NCBI RefSeq assembly: GCF_006770265.1
Contig: NZ_CP017194.1
Location: 1,550,001 to 1,614,000, forward strand
Direction: 5' to 3'
Source: Lactococcus carnosus
Lineage (GTDB): Bacteria; Bacillota; Bacilli; Lactobacillales; Streptococcaceae
Length of the DNA stretch: 64,000 bases
Position 1 is the stretch's first letter. Each line of letters starts with the position of its first letter. Both the position numbers and the translations under genes were made by a program. The notes under the pieces are model-generated. The model was given only the letters and a program-made list of their open reading frames with translations. It was not told where the DNA came from and did no database searches. Below, one piece after another: positions 51,684 to 61,765 of this stretch.

Positions 51684-52616
51684 TTGAAAAAAATAACTAA
51701 ACGACTCTTACTATCTGGTTTTATGCTAACTGCCTTATTATTTTTAACTGGCTGCGTCAAAACAAAAAATGGCAAACCTACTGGAGACGGATTTGTCTAC
51801 AACTTTCTTGTCAAACCGATGAGTGCTGCTGTTGAATTCTTTGCCCATAACTTAGGGTTTGGATTTGGTATTGCTATTATTTTAGTGACTGTCATCGTTC
51901 GACTTGTCATCTTACCACTTGGCCTTAATCAAGCTTATAAATCTAGCTATATGCAAGAAAAAATGCGCTACCTAAAGCCAGTTTTGGAACCCATTCAAAA
52001 CAAATTAAAAAATGCTAAGACAAATGAAGAAAAAATGGCTGCTCAGTCTGAATTAATGGCTGCTCAAAAAGAAAATGGCGTTAATATGCTGAGTTCTATG
52101 GGCTGTTTACCACTTTTGATTCAAATGCCCTTTTTCTCAGCACTATTCTATGCCGCACGCTATACGCAAGGTATCTCAACCGCTACTTTCCTTGGTATAG
52201 ATCTTGGGAAATCAAGTATCGCTTTGACCATTATGGCCGGTATCTTCTACTTCATTCAAAGTTATCTCTCAACGATAGGTATCGATGAGGAACAAAAGAA
52301 ACAAATGAAGACTATGATGTACATGAGTCCCCTGATGATCATCTTCTTCTCATTTAGTTCACCAGCGGGTGTGACGCTCTATTGGGTTATCGGTGGGGTG
52401 TTCGGTGTGATCCAACAACTGATTGTAACGTTCATGATCAAACCGCATTTACGTGCCAAAATTGATCAAGAATTCAAAGATAATCCGCCTATCGTTAAGA
52501 CAGCTGGTTTAAAAGATGTGACCCCTAAAGATGTTGCCAAGGCTAAACAAGAGTTTAACAGCGCAATTTCTACAGGAAATAAGAAAAAAAGAAATGCTGG
52601 TAAGCAGCAAAAATAA
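51684..52616 (+). CDS. yidC: Membrane protein insertase YidC2 (OxaA2)
   Basis: A 310-residue insertase of the Gram-positive YidC family. Lipoprotein signal with lipobox LTGC (Cys about 24), then five transmembrane helices; the conserved Arg of the hydrophilic groove is in IVRLVILPLGL. The long basic C-terminal tail (NKKKRNAGKQQK) marks the YidC2 type, which binds ribosomes and can replace SRP function. TTG 51684 (MKKITKRLLLSG) follows TAGGAA at 7 nt and gives a proper signal peptide; the frame is open 11 codons further. Confidence 0.93.
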   Translation: MKKITKRLLLSGFMLTALLFLTGCVKTKNGKPTGDGFVYNFLVKPMSAAVEFFAHNLGFGFGIAIILVTVIVRLVILPLGLNQAYKSSYMQEKMRYLKPVLEPIQNKLKNAKTNEEKMAAQSELMAAQKENGVNMLSSMGCLPLLIQMPFFSALFYAARYTQGISTATFLGIDLGKSSIALTIMAGIFYFIQSYLSTIGIDEEQKKQMKTMMYMSPLMIIFFSFSSPAGVTLYWVIGGVFGVIQQLIVTFMIKPHLRAKIDQEFKDNPPIVKTAGLKDVTPKDVAKAKQEFNSAISTGNKKKRNAGKQQK

Positions 52617-52622
52617 CCGAAT

Positions 52623-52656
52623 AAGGCATGTCATCCGTTGATATGTCTTTTTTTGT
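52623..52656 (+). terminator. Terminator of yidC2
   Basis: AAGGCATGTCA and TGATATGTCTT pair (two G-U) around TCCGT, then T7. Confidence 0.85.
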
Positions 52657-52729
52657 TCGCACCTACTGCATCTGCCAAAAGGCATACACTAATCCTATTT
52701 TTAGCTGATAATATTAGATATTTCATATA

Positions 52730-52742
52730 AAAACCGAACTAT
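52730..52742 (+). promoter_or_regulatory. PurBox upstream of bmpA
   Basis: AAAACCGAACTAT matches the lactococcal PurR activator site AWWWCCGAACWWT at every position. It lies about 76 bp before the expected transcription start, the position known for PurR activation in L. lactis. Confidence 0.82.
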
Positions 52743-52776
52743 AGGATTGAAATATTAAAAGAAATCTCATTTTCTC

Positions 52777-52805
52777 TTGTGAACCCTTTCAAAGTAGGAT
52801 AAAAT
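52777..52805 (+). promoter_or_regulatory. bmpA promoter
   Basis: TTGTGA (52777-52782), 17 bp, TAAAAT (52800-52805). Confidence 0.75.
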
Positions 52806-52854
52806 AAGTTTAAAGCTATGGATTAGCAAATAATACATTTGGAGGCGTCTTTTA

Positions 52855-53907
52855 ATGAACAAGAAAGTTTTAGGTTTAGGGTTAGCTGCTATTGCAGTTT
52901 TATCACTTGCAGCATGTGGTAACCGTAACAAGTCCGCATCAACTAGTGATTCAAAAACAGATCTTAAAGTAGCAATCATTACAGACACAGGCGGCGTTGA
53001 CGATAAATCATTCAACCAATCTGCCTGGGAAGGGTTACAAAGTTGGGGTAAATCAAAAGGCTTAACAAAAGATAATGGGTTTACCTACTACCAATCAGCA
53101 TCTGAATCTGATTACGCAACTAATCTGGACAGTGCTATCTCATCAGGCTACAAACTCGTTTATGGGATTGGCTTTGCACTACATGATGCCATCGCTGAAT
53201 CAGCAAAAAACAATGCATCAGTTAACTATGTCCTAATTGACGATGTGATTGACAACCAAAAAAATGTCTTCTCAGCAACGTTCATGGATAATGAAGCGGC
53301 TTACCTAGCTGGTGTGGCCGCTGCTAAAACAACGAAAACAAATAAAGTTGGCTTTGTAGGTGGTATGGAAGGTGAAGTTATCAAACGCTTCGAAGTTGGC
53401 TTTAAGGCTGGTGTAGCTTCCGTTAATCCTGATATCAAAGTAGATGCACAATATGCTGGCTCGTTCTCAGATGCTGCTAAAGGTAAAACAATTGCAGCTG
53501 CCCAATACAAATCTGGTGCTGATGTGGTCTTCCAAGCTGCTGGCGGTACTGGTGCTGGTGTCTTCTCAGAAGCTAAAGCCCTTAATGAAGGTAAAAACGA
53601 AGCTGATAAAGTTTGGGTATTAGGCGTTGACCGTGACCAAAAAGCTGAAGGTAACTACAAGTCTAAAGATGGTAAAGAAGCAAACTTTGTACTTGCATCA
53701 ACTCTCAAAAAAGTTGGTCAAGTTGTGAAAACTGTCTCAGATCAAGCCGCAGACAAGAAATTTGAAGGTGGTAAACACACTGCTTACGGTATTAAAGATG
53801 GATCAGTTGATTTGATCAATGATAACATGTCAGAAAAAGCTGTTAAAGCAGTTGACGACGCACGTAAAGCAATCAAGTCTGGTGATGTTAAAGTCCCTGA
53901 AAAATAA
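52855..53907 (+). CDS. bmpA: BmpA nucleoside-binding lipoprotein
   Basis: A 350-residue substrate-binding lipoprotein of the BMP/PnrA family. The signal peptide ends in LSLAAC (Cys21). IITDTGGVDDKSFNQSAWEGLQ (about 40-61) is the family start, with YGIGFALHDAI, FMDNEAAYLAGVAA and KVGFVGGMEGEVIKRFEVGF further on. It delivers nucleosides to NupABC. A strong terminator ends its transcript, but nupABC has its own promoter 270 bp on, so the binding protein is expected in excess. Strong ribosome binding site TGGAGG. Confidence 0.93.
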   Translation: MNKKVLGLGLAAIAVLSLAACGNRNKSASTSDSKTDLKVAIITDTGGVDDKSFNQSAWEGLQSWGKSKGLTKDNGFTYYQSASESDYATNLDSAISSGYKLVYGIGFALHDAIAESAKNNASVNYVLIDDVIDNQKNVFSATFMDNEAAYLAGVAAAKTTKTNKVGFVGGMEGEVIKRFEVGFKAGVASVNPDIKVDAQYAGSFSDAAKGKTIAAAQYKSGADVVFQAAGGTGAGVFSEAKALNEGKNEADKVWVLGVDRDQKAEGNYKSKDGKEANFVLASTLKKVGQVVKTVSDQAADKKFEGGKHTAYGIKDGSVDLINDNMSEKAVKAVDDARKAIKSGDVKVPEK

Positions 53908-53938
53908 GCAAGCATAGTTTGCTAGATGATACACATCG

Positions 53939-53974
53939 ACAAACCTACAAAATCATGTAGGTTTGTTTTTTTAT
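53939..53974 (+). terminator. Terminator of bmpA
   Basis: ACAAACCTACA pairs perfectly with TGTAGGTTTGT around a 6-nt loop, then T7. Confidence 0.95.
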
Positions 53975-54171
53975 GTTGAAACGAGATGAAATAGCACCAT
54001 AATGCGAGTTGCGACGCTTTTTCTAACTGCAATTTTTTAGCTTATTGAAGCTGCAATCTTAGGGCTCACTTTAAAAATAGCCGATGAGAAAACGAAAAAT
54101 CAACTGCAAATAAAAAGTAACGCATAAGTGATATTTTATTAGCAAAAAACGATTTATTTAAGCCTAGATTT

Positions 54172-54180
54172 TGGTATAAT
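54172..54180 (+). promoter_or_regulatory. nupA promoter, extended -10
   Basis: TGGTATAAT, 35 bp before the nupA start; the -35 is weak. Confidence 0.6.
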
Positions 54181-54215
54181 TAGTAAGACTAAAAGAACAC
54201 ATAGAAAGCCAGATT

Positions 54216-55730
54216 ATGATAGAAAATGTTATTGAAATGCGTGATGTCACGAAAACTTTCGGCACATTCACTGCAAATGATCATATCAATCTCCAAGTAC
54301 GTAAAGGCGAAATCCATGCACTCTTAGGTGAAAATGGTGCGGGTAAATCCACACTCATGAACATGCTTTCAGGACTGCTTGAGCCAACTGAAGGTGAGAT
54401 TCTGATTAACGGTCATCCCGAAGCAATTAACTCCCCCTCACGTGCAAGTGAACTCGGTATCGGTATGGTTCACCAACATTTTATGCTAGTTGATGCCTTT
54501 ACTGTTGCTGAAAATATCATTTTAGGTAACGAAACAACAAAAGGGATCACGTTAGATATCAAAAAAGCTGAAAAGGAGATTTTAGCCTTATCAGAACAAT
54601 ATGGTTTATCAGTTACACCCGATGCTAAAATAGCCGATATTTCGGTTGGTCAACAACAACGTGTTGAAATCCTGAAAACTCTTTATCGTGGGGCTGACAT
54701 CATTATTTTTGATGAACCGACTGCGGTACTAACACCTGCAGAAATCGATGAATTGATGGCCATTTTGAAGACACTTGTCAAAGAAGGCAAGTCAATCATC
54801 TTGATTACCCACAAGCTTGATGAAATTCGTGCTGTTGCAGACCGGGTAACCGTTATTCGTCGTGGTAAATCCATCGAAACGACAGAGGTTTTAGGTAAAT
54901 CAAATAAAGAGCTTGCAGAAATGATGGTTGGTCACAGTGTTTCCTTTGTGACAGAAAAAGTGCCCGCATCTCCTAAAGCTGTCATACTTGACATTCAAGA
55001 TCTCATTGTCAATGAATCTCGTGGTGCCCAGGCTGTTAAAGGCTTAAATCTACAAGTGCGTGCTGGTGAAGTTGTTGGTATCGCAGGTATCGATGGTAAT
55101 GGACAATCTGAATTAATTCAAGCAATTACTGGTTTACGAAAAGTCGAGAGCGGTAAAATTACAATTAACGGTATTGATGCGACTAACTTTCATCCTCGCA
55201 AAATTACTGAAATGGGTGTCAGCCACGTGCCAGAAAATCGCCATAAAGATGGCTTAGTACTTGACATGTCTGTGGCTGAAAATATTGCGCTGCAATCCTA
55301 CTACCAGCCACCTCTCAGTAAATTTGGTATGCTCAACTATCCAAAAATTAACCAACATGCACGTGAGCTGATGACAGAATTTGATGTCAGGGGAGCTAGT
55401 GAGTTAATCCCAGTAAAATCACTATCAGGCGGTAATCAACAAAAAGCAATCATCGCAAGAGAAATTGATCGTGATCCTAAATTATTGATTGTAAGTCAAC
55501 CAACACGTGGGCTTGATGTCGGTGCGATTGCATATATCCATAGCCGCTTGATTCAAGCGCGTACGGAAGGCCGGGCAGTCCTAGTTGTCAGCTTTGAACT
55601 GGATGAAATACTTAATGTTTCAGATAGAATTGCTGTGATACATGATGGTAAAATCCAAGGTGTCGTCAGCCCAGATCAAACTAACAAACAGGCACTAGGT
55701 GTTTTGATGGTTGGAGGAGAGACAAATTGA
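54216..55730 (+). CDS. nupA: Nucleoside ABC transporter ATP-binding protein, two ATPase domains
   Basis: A 504-residue tandem ABC ATPase of the RbsA-like group. The first domain has Walker A GENGAGKST (about 39-47), signature ISVGQQQRVEIL and Walker B IIFDEPTAVL. The second has a degenerate Walker A GIDGNGQSE (about 290) and LSGGNQQKAIIAREI, as is normal for this type. It powers uptake of nucleosides bound by BmpA. Its TGA stop shares one base with the nupB ATG. Confidence 0.94.
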   Translation: MIENVIEMRDVTKTFGTFTANDHINLQVRKGEIHALLGENGAGKSTLMNMLSGLLEPTEGEILINGHPEAINSPSRASELGIGMVHQHFMLVDAFTVAENIILGNETTKGITLDIKKAEKEILALSEQYGLSVTPDAKIADISVGQQQRVEILKTLYRGADIIIFDEPTAVLTPAEIDELMAILKTLVKEGKSIILITHKLDEIRAVADRVTVIRRGKSIETTEVLGKSNKELAEMMVGHSVSFVTEKVPASPKAVILDIQDLIVNESRGAQAVKGLNLQVRAGEVVGIAGIDGNGQSELIQAITGLRKVESGKITINGIDATNFHPRKITEMGVSHVPENRHKDGLVLDMSVAENIALQSYYQPPLSKFGMLNYPKINQHARELMTEFDVRGASELIPVKSLSGGNQQKAIIAREIDRDPKLLIVSQPTRGLDVGAIAYIHSRLIQARTEGRAVLVVSFELDEILNVSDRIAVIHDGKIQGVVSPDQTNKQALGVLMVGGETN

Positions 55731-56827
55731 TGAAAAATTTCAATCTTAAGAAGACGTTAGTGCCGCTTATTGCTATCTTATTTGGTTTCATTTTAGGTGC
55801 ACTTATCATGTTAGGCTTTGGCTATAATCCATTATGGGGCTATGAGGATTTACTGACAGCAGCATTTGGCACAACTAAAGCAATCGGCGAAATATTTCGG
55901 AGCATGGGACCACTCATCTTAACTGCATTATCTTTTGCAGTAGCGAGTCGTGCAGGCCTATTTAATATTGGGATGTCTGGACAGGCACTTGCAGGATGGC
56001 TAGCTGCTTCTTGGTTTGCCTTAACAAATCCTGATTTACCTAGGGTACTTATGATCCCTGCAGTTATCATCATTGGCATGCTAGCTGGTGCTATTGTCGC
56101 TATGATACCCGGGGTCCTAAAAGCCTTATATGGGACGAGCGAGGTCATCGTTACCATCATGATGAACTATATCATCCTTTTTGCTACGACACATATTGTC
56201 CATAATGTATGGGATAAAATTAAAGTTGGTGGTAAAGGGATTATGCAATCCAAAGATAGTACGATATCAGTCAGTAAAAATGCGACTTTCCGTACCGATT
56301 TTTTCACCAATTTAACTGATCACTCACGTATGAATATCGGGATTATCATTGCCATTATTGCCTTGATTGTCATTGCCATGTTATTCTCCAGAACAACACT
56401 TGGTTTCGAGATACGCGCAGTTGGGCTAAATCCTAATGCATCAGAGTATGCAGGTATTTCAGCAAAACGGACGATCATCACATCGATGGTCATCGCTGGT
56501 GCACTAGCTGGTCTAGGTGGCGTTGCTGAAGGATTAGGTACTTTCCAAAACTTCTTTGTCCAAAGTTCAAATTTACAAATCGGATTTGATGGGATGGCAG
56601 TCGCTTTACTTGGCCAAAGTTCATCTATTGGTATTTTCTTTGCTGCCTTCCTCTTTTCAACACTAAAAGTCGGCGCACCTGGTATGACAAATACAGGGAT
56701 CCCTTCAGAAATCATTTCAGTCGTGATCGCTACCATTATTTTCTTTGTTGGTATCAAGTTTGTGATTGATAAATTCTTACCAGAATTTCAATTTAAGAAA
56801 AAAACGGTAAAAGGAGATAAATCATGA
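55730..56827 (+). CDS. nupB: Nucleoside ABC transporter permease
   Basis: A 365-residue permease of the BPD_transp_2 family with about nine helices. RAGLFNIGMSGQALAGWLAA (about 80-99) and GTSEVIVTIMMNYI (about 138) are family segments, with the coupling region near NPNASEYAGISAKRTII. ATG 55730 overlaps the nupA stop (TGATG), with GGAGG 10 nt upstream. It pairs with NupC to form the channel. Confidence 0.93.
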   Translation: MKNFNLKKTLVPLIAILFGFILGALIMLGFGYNPLWGYEDLLTAAFGTTKAIGEIFRSMGPLILTALSFAVASRAGLFNIGMSGQALAGWLAASWFALTNPDLPRVLMIPAVIIIGMLAGAIVAMIPGVLKALYGTSEVIVTIMMNYIILFATTHIVHNVWDKIKVGGKGIMQSKDSTISVSKNATFRTDFFTNLTDHSRMNIGIIIAIIALIVIAMLFSRTTLGFEIRAVGLNPNASEYAGISAKRTIITSMVIAGALAGLGGVAEGLGTFQNFFVQSSNLQIGFDGMAVALLGQSSSIGIFFAAFLFSTLKVGAPGMTNTGIPSEIISVVIATIIFFVGIKFVIDKFLPEFQFKKKTVKGDKS

Positions 56828-57780
56828 CATTAATCGCAATGTTACAATTGGTCATTTCATCCATGTTGATTTATGCGACACCTTTGATTTTTACAAGTCT
56901 AGGTGGCACATTTTCAGAACGTGCGGGGATCGTAAACGTTGGTCTTGAAGGCATTATGGTGATGGGGGCATTCTCTGGTATCGTCTTTAACCTGACCTTC
57001 TCTACTACTTTTGGTAGTGCAACACCTTGGTTTGCGACATTATTTGGCGGTCTTATCGGTATCGTATTTTCACTCTTACATGCTGTCGCGACTATCAATT
57101 TCCGAGCAGATCATATTATTTCGGGTACTGTACTTAACTTGATGGCACCTGCACTTGCCGTCTTCCTTGTTAAGGCACTCTATAAAAAAGGACAGACTGA
57201 TAATATCCAAAACTCTTTTGGCTACTTCAATTTCCCTGTCCTCTCTAAAATCCCGGTTATTGGTAAAATCTTCTTTACTGATACATCGCTTATTGGTTAC
57301 ATCGCTATACTTGTTGCTTTTATCGCCCATTTCATCATCTTTAAAACCCGCTTTGGTTTGAGACTCCGCTCAGTGGGTGAACATCCACAGGCTGCTGATA
57401 CGCTAGGTATAAACGTTTACCTCATGCGGTATTCCGGTGTCTTGATTTCTGGTCTATTGGGTGGTATTGGTGGTGCCATATTTGCACAATCTATCTCGGT
57501 TAACTTCTCAGGCTCAACAATTGCTGGACAAGGTTTCATCGCCATGGCAGCGATGATCTTTGGTAAATGGAAACCAGTAGGCGCTATGCTGTCAAGCCTA
57601 TTCTTTGGCCTATCACAGTCTCTAGCCGTTATTGGGGCACAGTTACCTGTTATACGCGAATGGCCTGTTGTTTACCTCCAAATCGCACCATATGTGATCA
57701 CAATCGTTGTCCTTGCGCTATTCTTTGGTAAGTCTGCTGCACCTAAGGCAGATGGGATTAACTATATTAAATCTAAATAA
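56824..57780 (+). CDS. nupC: Nucleoside ABC transporter permease
   Basis: A 318-residue permease, same family as NupB. The N-terminal TPLIFTSLGGTFSERAGIVNVGLEGIMVMGAF in parts is the usual mark of the second permease in BmpA-linked transporters, and GEHPQAADTLGINVYLMRY is the coupling region. It overlaps nupB by 4 bp and is followed by a terminator shared with the converging glycogen operon. Confidence 0.93.
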   Translation: MTLIAMLQLVISSMLIYATPLIFTSLGGTFSERAGIVNVGLEGIMVMGAFSGIVFNLTFSTTFGSATPWFATLFGGLIGIVFSLLHAVATINFRADHIISGTVLNLMAPALAVFLVKALYKKGQTDNIQNSFGYFNFPVLSKIPVIGKIFFTDTSLIGYIAILVAFIAHFIIFKTRFGLRLRSVGEHPQAADTLGINVYLMRYSGVLISGLLGGIGGAIFAQSISVNFSGSTIAGQGFIAMAAMIFGKWKPVGAMLSSLFFGLSQSLAVIGAQLPVIREWPVVYLQIAPYVITIVVLALFFGKSAAPKADGINYIKSK

Positions 57781-57791
57781 ACCGACGCAGT

Positions 57792-57833
57792 AAAAAAATA
57801 GATCATCATAGTGATATGATGGTCTATTTTTTT
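57792..57833 (+). terminator. Terminator of nupABC, possibly bidirectional
   Basis: AAATAGATCATCA and TGATGGTCTATTT pair (G-U in the plus RNA) with A and T runs on both sides. The wobble favours use by nupC over glgP. Confidence 0.85.
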
Positions 57834-57852
57834 ATGCTTTACTACTTAGGTC

Positions 57853-60246
57853 TTAAATAATACCCCAAATATCTTTTGCATAGCCTTCGATTGTGTCATC
57901 ACTTGAAAATCTGCCAGAATTGGCAATATTTTTGATGACTTTAGCTTGCCAGATAGGTTTATCTTGATAAAGTTCTGATATATAGGCTTGTTTTTCAGCA
58001 TAATCCGTAAAGTCTTCTAGTAAGAAGTACTCATCATTATAAGAGATAAGGGCGTCCCAAATTTCATGACCCTCATAGTGCGTATTTGGAATCGTGCCAT
58101 CTATAAAGGCATCAACAACGCGTTTAATGGTTGGATCTGAGTCATAGATTGCCCGAGAATTATAATCATGCTTATCATAATGGGCATAGACAGCATCTTT
58201 ATCCATACCGAAAATAACAATATTGTCCTCACCAACTGCATCTTTTATTTCGATGTTAGCCCCATCTAAAGTTGCTAGCGTTAGCGCACCATTCATCATG
58301 AATTTCATATTTGAGGTACCACTAGCTTCTTTACCTGCTGTAGAAATTTGTTCGGAGACATCTGCTGCGGGCACAATCAGTTCGGCCAGACTGACGTTGT
58401 AGTTTTCTAGGAAGACCACTTTTAGTTTATCATTTAAGCTTGTATCATAGTTAATCAGATTAGCTAACTCATTAATAATTTTAATGACTGATTTAGCAAA
58501 GTGATAGCCTGGTGCAGCTTTTGCCCCAAAAATGAAGACACGTGGCGTCATCTCTAATCCTGGATCATCCTTCAAATCTTGATACAACTTGATGATGTGC
58601 ATGACATTTAACAATTGTCGTTTATAAGCGTGCAGTCGTTTCACTTGCACATCGAAAATAGCATCTATTGGTAAGTCAATATCAAGTGTCTTTTTAACAT
58701 AATCAGCTAATTTTTGTTTATTAGCCTGTTTCACTCGATAGAATGACGCTTGAACATCACTCCTCGTTAGCAATTCTTCTAGCTTGGACAGCTCATGAAT
58801 ATTTGAACGCCATCCCTTGCCGATTAAGTCATCAAGTAGAGCTGACATGCCAGGATTGGCAATCTGACTCCAACGACGTTGGGCAATCCCATTCGTTTTA
58901 TTGTTAAATTTCTCAGGAAAAAGAACGTAAAACTCTTTTAAGACATCCTCGATTAACAATTCCGTATGTAGCTTAGCAACACCATTAACTGAATGCCCGC
59001 CTATAATGGCTAGATTAGCCATGTGAATTTGGTTATTTTGGACAATCCGTGTGCGATCAATAATACCAGTATCAACTTTCCCAGCCCATTCCTTGACGAA
59101 CTTACGGTCGATTTCCCCAACGATCTGATGGATCCTTGGCACGATTTCTTTAAATAAGCCAGTGTCCCATTTTTCAAGTGCTTCGGATAAGACCGTATGG
59201 TTGGTATAACTCATGACTTTGCATGTTGTTGCCCAAGCATCATCCCATTTGACACCATAATCGTCCATCAAAATGCGCATTAACTCAGGTACTGCCATAG
59301 CTGGATGTGTATCATTAATATGAACAGCTACTTTTTCATGGATTTTGGCCATTGGTAACTGCATCTTAGCGTAGGAAGCGACGATTGTCTGTAAGCCAGC
59401 TGATACCATAAAGTACTCTTGAATTAGTCGCATAGCCTGACCATCACGTGATGAATCATCTGGGTAGAGAAAACTTGTAATATCTTCAACACGTCGACGA
59501 TCTGCAAGCGTTTGGTAATCCAGCTCATATTTTTCAGGGAGCTCAACATCCCACAAGCGTAAGTTATTGACAACGCCATTATTAAAGCCAATTTGAATCA
59601 CGTCATAAGGCACTGCATGCAAGGTTTTAACATTTTCATAGATTGGCTTTAAAGCACCATCTTCCTGAGGTGCTAAATACACACTACCATAGATTTTAAC
59701 ATCTACTGCTGAATGGGGCTTCTTCGTCTCCCACACACTACCTTCTGATGGTAACCAAGCATCAGGTAACTCAACTTGATAGCCATTCACAATTCTTTGC
59801 TTGAATAAGCCGTATTTATAGCGAATACCGTTACCAAACCCAGGTGCACCTATTGTCGGTAGACTATCCATGAAACACGAGGCCAGACGACCCAATCCAC
59901 CATTTCCTAGGGCCATATCACGTTCAGCTTCGACTAAGACAGTCAAATCGACGTTAATGTCTGCTAGTGCTTCAGCAACCAGATCATAGATGCCAAGGTT
60001 TAACAAATTAGTCTGCAACATTTTACCCGGCAAAAATTCGATTGAAAAATAGTAAGCCGTTTTTTTCTGCTCTTTGACAATCTCATCTCGACGACGTAGC
60101 CAATCAGACATCACATATCGTTTAATGAGTTTGCCTAATGTTCTGAAGTGTTCTTCTGCAGTTGCTTCATTATTATCAACCAGATAATCTGTATGCAGTT
60201 GTGCTTTAAAGTCTTTGATAAACTGTTCTTTTGTTAACTGTTCCAT
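57853..60246 (-). CDS. glgP: Glycogen phosphorylase
   Basis: A 797-residue GT35 enzyme releasing glucose 1-phosphate from glycogen. YFSIEFLPGKMLQTNLLNLGIYD in parts (about 67-90), GNGGLGRLASCFMDS, HINDTHPAMAVPELMR, and the PLP site EASGTSNMKFMMNGALTLATLDGANIEI in parts (about 635-662, PLP-binding Lys) are all present. It is the last gene of the glgC-glgD-glgA-glgP operon, 79 bp after glgA. Confidence 0.96.
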   Translation of the reverse strand: MEQLTKEQFIKDFKAQLHTDYLVDNNEATAEEHFRTLGKLIKRYVMSDWLRRRDEIVKEQKKTAYYFSIEFLPGKMLQTNLLNLGIYDLVAEALADINVDLTVLVEAERDMALGNGGLGRLASCFMDSLPTIGAPGFGNGIRYKYGLFKQRIVNGYQVELPDAWLPSEGSVWETKKPHSAVDVKIYGSVYLAPQEDGALKPIYENVKTLHAVPYDVIQIGFNNGVVNNLRLWDVELPEKYELDYQTLADRRRVEDITSFLYPDDSSRDGQAMRLIQEYFMVSAGLQTIVASYAKMQLPMAKIHEKVAVHINDTHPAMAVPELMRILMDDYGVKWDDAWATTCKVMSYTNHTVLSEALEKWDTGLFKEIVPRIHQIVGEIDRKFVKEWAGKVDTGIIDRTRIVQNNQIHMANLAIIGGHSVNGVAKLHTELLIEDVLKEFYVLFPEKFNNKTNGIAQRRWSQIANPGMSALLDDLIGKGWRSNIHELSKLEELLTRSDVQASFYRVKQANKQKLADYVKKTLDIDLPIDAIFDVQVKRLHAYKRQLLNVMHIIKLYQDLKDDPGLEMTPRVFIFGAKAAPGYHFAKSVIKIINELANLINYDTSLNDKLKVVFLENYNVSLAELIVPAADVSEQISTAGKEASGTSNMKFMMNGALTLATLDGANIEIKDAVGEDNIVIFGMDKDAVYAHYDKHDYNSRAIYDSDPTIKRVVDAFIDGTIPNTHYEGHEIWDALISYNDEYFLLEDFTDYAEKQAYISELYQDKPIWQAKVIKNIANSGRFSSDDTIEGYAKDIWGII

Positions 60247-60325
60247 GACCGCTACCTCGTTTTATTTTATAGGGACTATACCGCATACTACTGCATGACT
60301 AGCTAACAGCTTTTTTAGGTGATGA

Positions 60326-61765
60326 CTAGGCTAGTAGCTTTTGATAAAGGGTGAGATAATTAAGACTTGCAATATCCCATGAGAAATCAGTTGTCATCGC
60401 TTGCTTTTGTAAGTCTCGCCAAATATTTGGCTGATTATCGTAAATATCTAGTGCATAAAAAAGTGTCTGCACTAACTGGTAGCCTGAAAAATTAGCAAAG
60501 CTAAACCCTGTGCCACTCCCATCAAACTGATTGTAAGGGAGGACAGTATCTTTTAACCCGCCTGTTTCATGAACAACTGGTAATGTGCCATAACGCATAC
60601 TCATCATCTGAGAAAGCCCACATGGCTCGAAAGCTGATGGCATTAAAAAGAGATCACTACCTGCATAAATCATCTGTGCTAACTCAAGATTAAAGGTGAT
60701 GTTAACCGCTATTTTTTCTTGATATAGCTGGCTAAACTGAACAAAATCAGATTCAAATTTTGAATCACCCGTTCCTAATAAAACGATTTGTATATCCTTT
60801 TGCAGCAAGTTTTCCATCTCATCTATGACAAGATCAAACCCCTTTTGATAGGTTAGTCGACTGACAATCCCAATTAAAGGGATGTCGGCATCTACTGGTA
60901 GTCCCACACGTTTTTGGAGACTGGCTTTATTCACTGCTTTTCCTGTTAAATCTGCCGCATTAAAGGGAGCAACCAAATGCGCATCTGTCATCGGATCATA
61001 GAGCGTCGTATCAATGCCATTAATTAAGCCAGATAATTTACTGGATACCATGCGCAGGATACCATCTAATCCCTTACCAAATGCTGGTGTTTGAATTTCA
61101 CGCGCATAGGTTGGTGAAACAGTCGTGACTTGATCCGCATAGAGGATACCTGTTTTCAACCAGTTAAAACAGCCAGCCATGCGGACTGTACCGTCCTCAT
61201 AACGCTCAGTACCCATGCCAAATAAGTCTGGTAAGAGCCCTTTGTCATATTGGCCTTGAAACTCTATATTGTGAATGGTCAATACCGTTTTAATTGCTGA
61301 AAAATTTTGTCGCCAATGGTATTTCTCTTTGGTTAAGAAGGGGAGGAGTGCTGTGTGATAATCATTTGCGTGAAGGATATCTGGGACAAACTCTAAACGT
61401 TCCATCACCTCTAAAATAGCCAATTGAAAATAGGCAAATCGTTCCCCATCATCAGCATAGCCGTAGACATCATCACGACTACCAAAATAATCGGCATTGT
61501 CGACAAAATAGAAGGTAACGCCATCAAGTACCATCTGTTTAATGCCAACATATTGCTTGCGCCAACCAACTTGAATGAATGTCCAAAATACATCAGAGAG
61601 GTGTTGACTAAATTTTTCAGCCACCTTTTTATAATAAGGTAGAATCACACGTATCTCAACATCTGCCTGCTGGTTTAATGCTTTAGGCAGGGCACCAATC
61701 ACATCACCTAAGCCGCCTGTCTTGATAAAAGGCGTTGCCTCTGCTGCTGCCAATAAAATCTTCAT
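60326..61765 (-). CDS. glgA: Glycogen synthase
   Basis: A 479-residue GT5 enzyme adding glucose from ADP-glucose to glycogen. The N-terminal [25 protein letters not shown] in parts (about 6-30) contains the KTGGL ADP-glucose motif (residues 15-19). [25 protein letters not shown] and the C-terminal [22 protein letters not shown] in parts follow. It overlaps glgD by 4 bp. With glgC broken it may lack substrate. Confidence 0.96.
   Translation of the reverse strand: MKILLAAAEATPFIKTGGLGDVIGALPKALNQQADVEIRVILPYYKKVAEKFSQHLSDVFWTFIQVGWRKQYVGIKQMVLDGVTFYFVDNADYFGSRDDVYGYADDGERFAYFQLAILEVMERLEFVPDILHANDYHTALLPFLTKEKYHWRQNFSAIKTVLTIHNIEFQGQYDKGLLPDLFGMGTERYEDGTVRMAGCFNWLKTGILYADQVTTVSPTYAREIQTPAFGKGLDGILRMVSSKLSGLINGIDTTLYDPMTDAHLVAPFNAADLTGKAVNKASLQKRVGLPVDADIPLIGIVSRLTYQKGFDLVIDEMENLLQKDIQIVLLGTGDSKFESDFVQFSQLYQEKIAVNITFNLELAQMIYAGSDLFLMPSAFEPCGLSQMMSMRYGTLPVVHETGGLKDTVLPYNQFDGSGTGFSFANFSGYQLVQTLFYALDIYDNQPNIWRDLQKQAMTTDFSWDIASLNYLTLYQKLLA

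Larger units (their letters stand above)
53908..54215. other. Intergenic region between bmpA and nupA
   Basis: It contains the bmpA terminator and the nupA promoter (extended -10). The ~190 bp between hold no gene or repeat that I can support. Confidence 0.6.

Noticed and set aside
56320-56757. 145-codon minus-strand frame opposite nupB
   Set aside because: Rich in Ile, Pro and Ala as expected for the antisense of a membrane protein gene; no family pattern.
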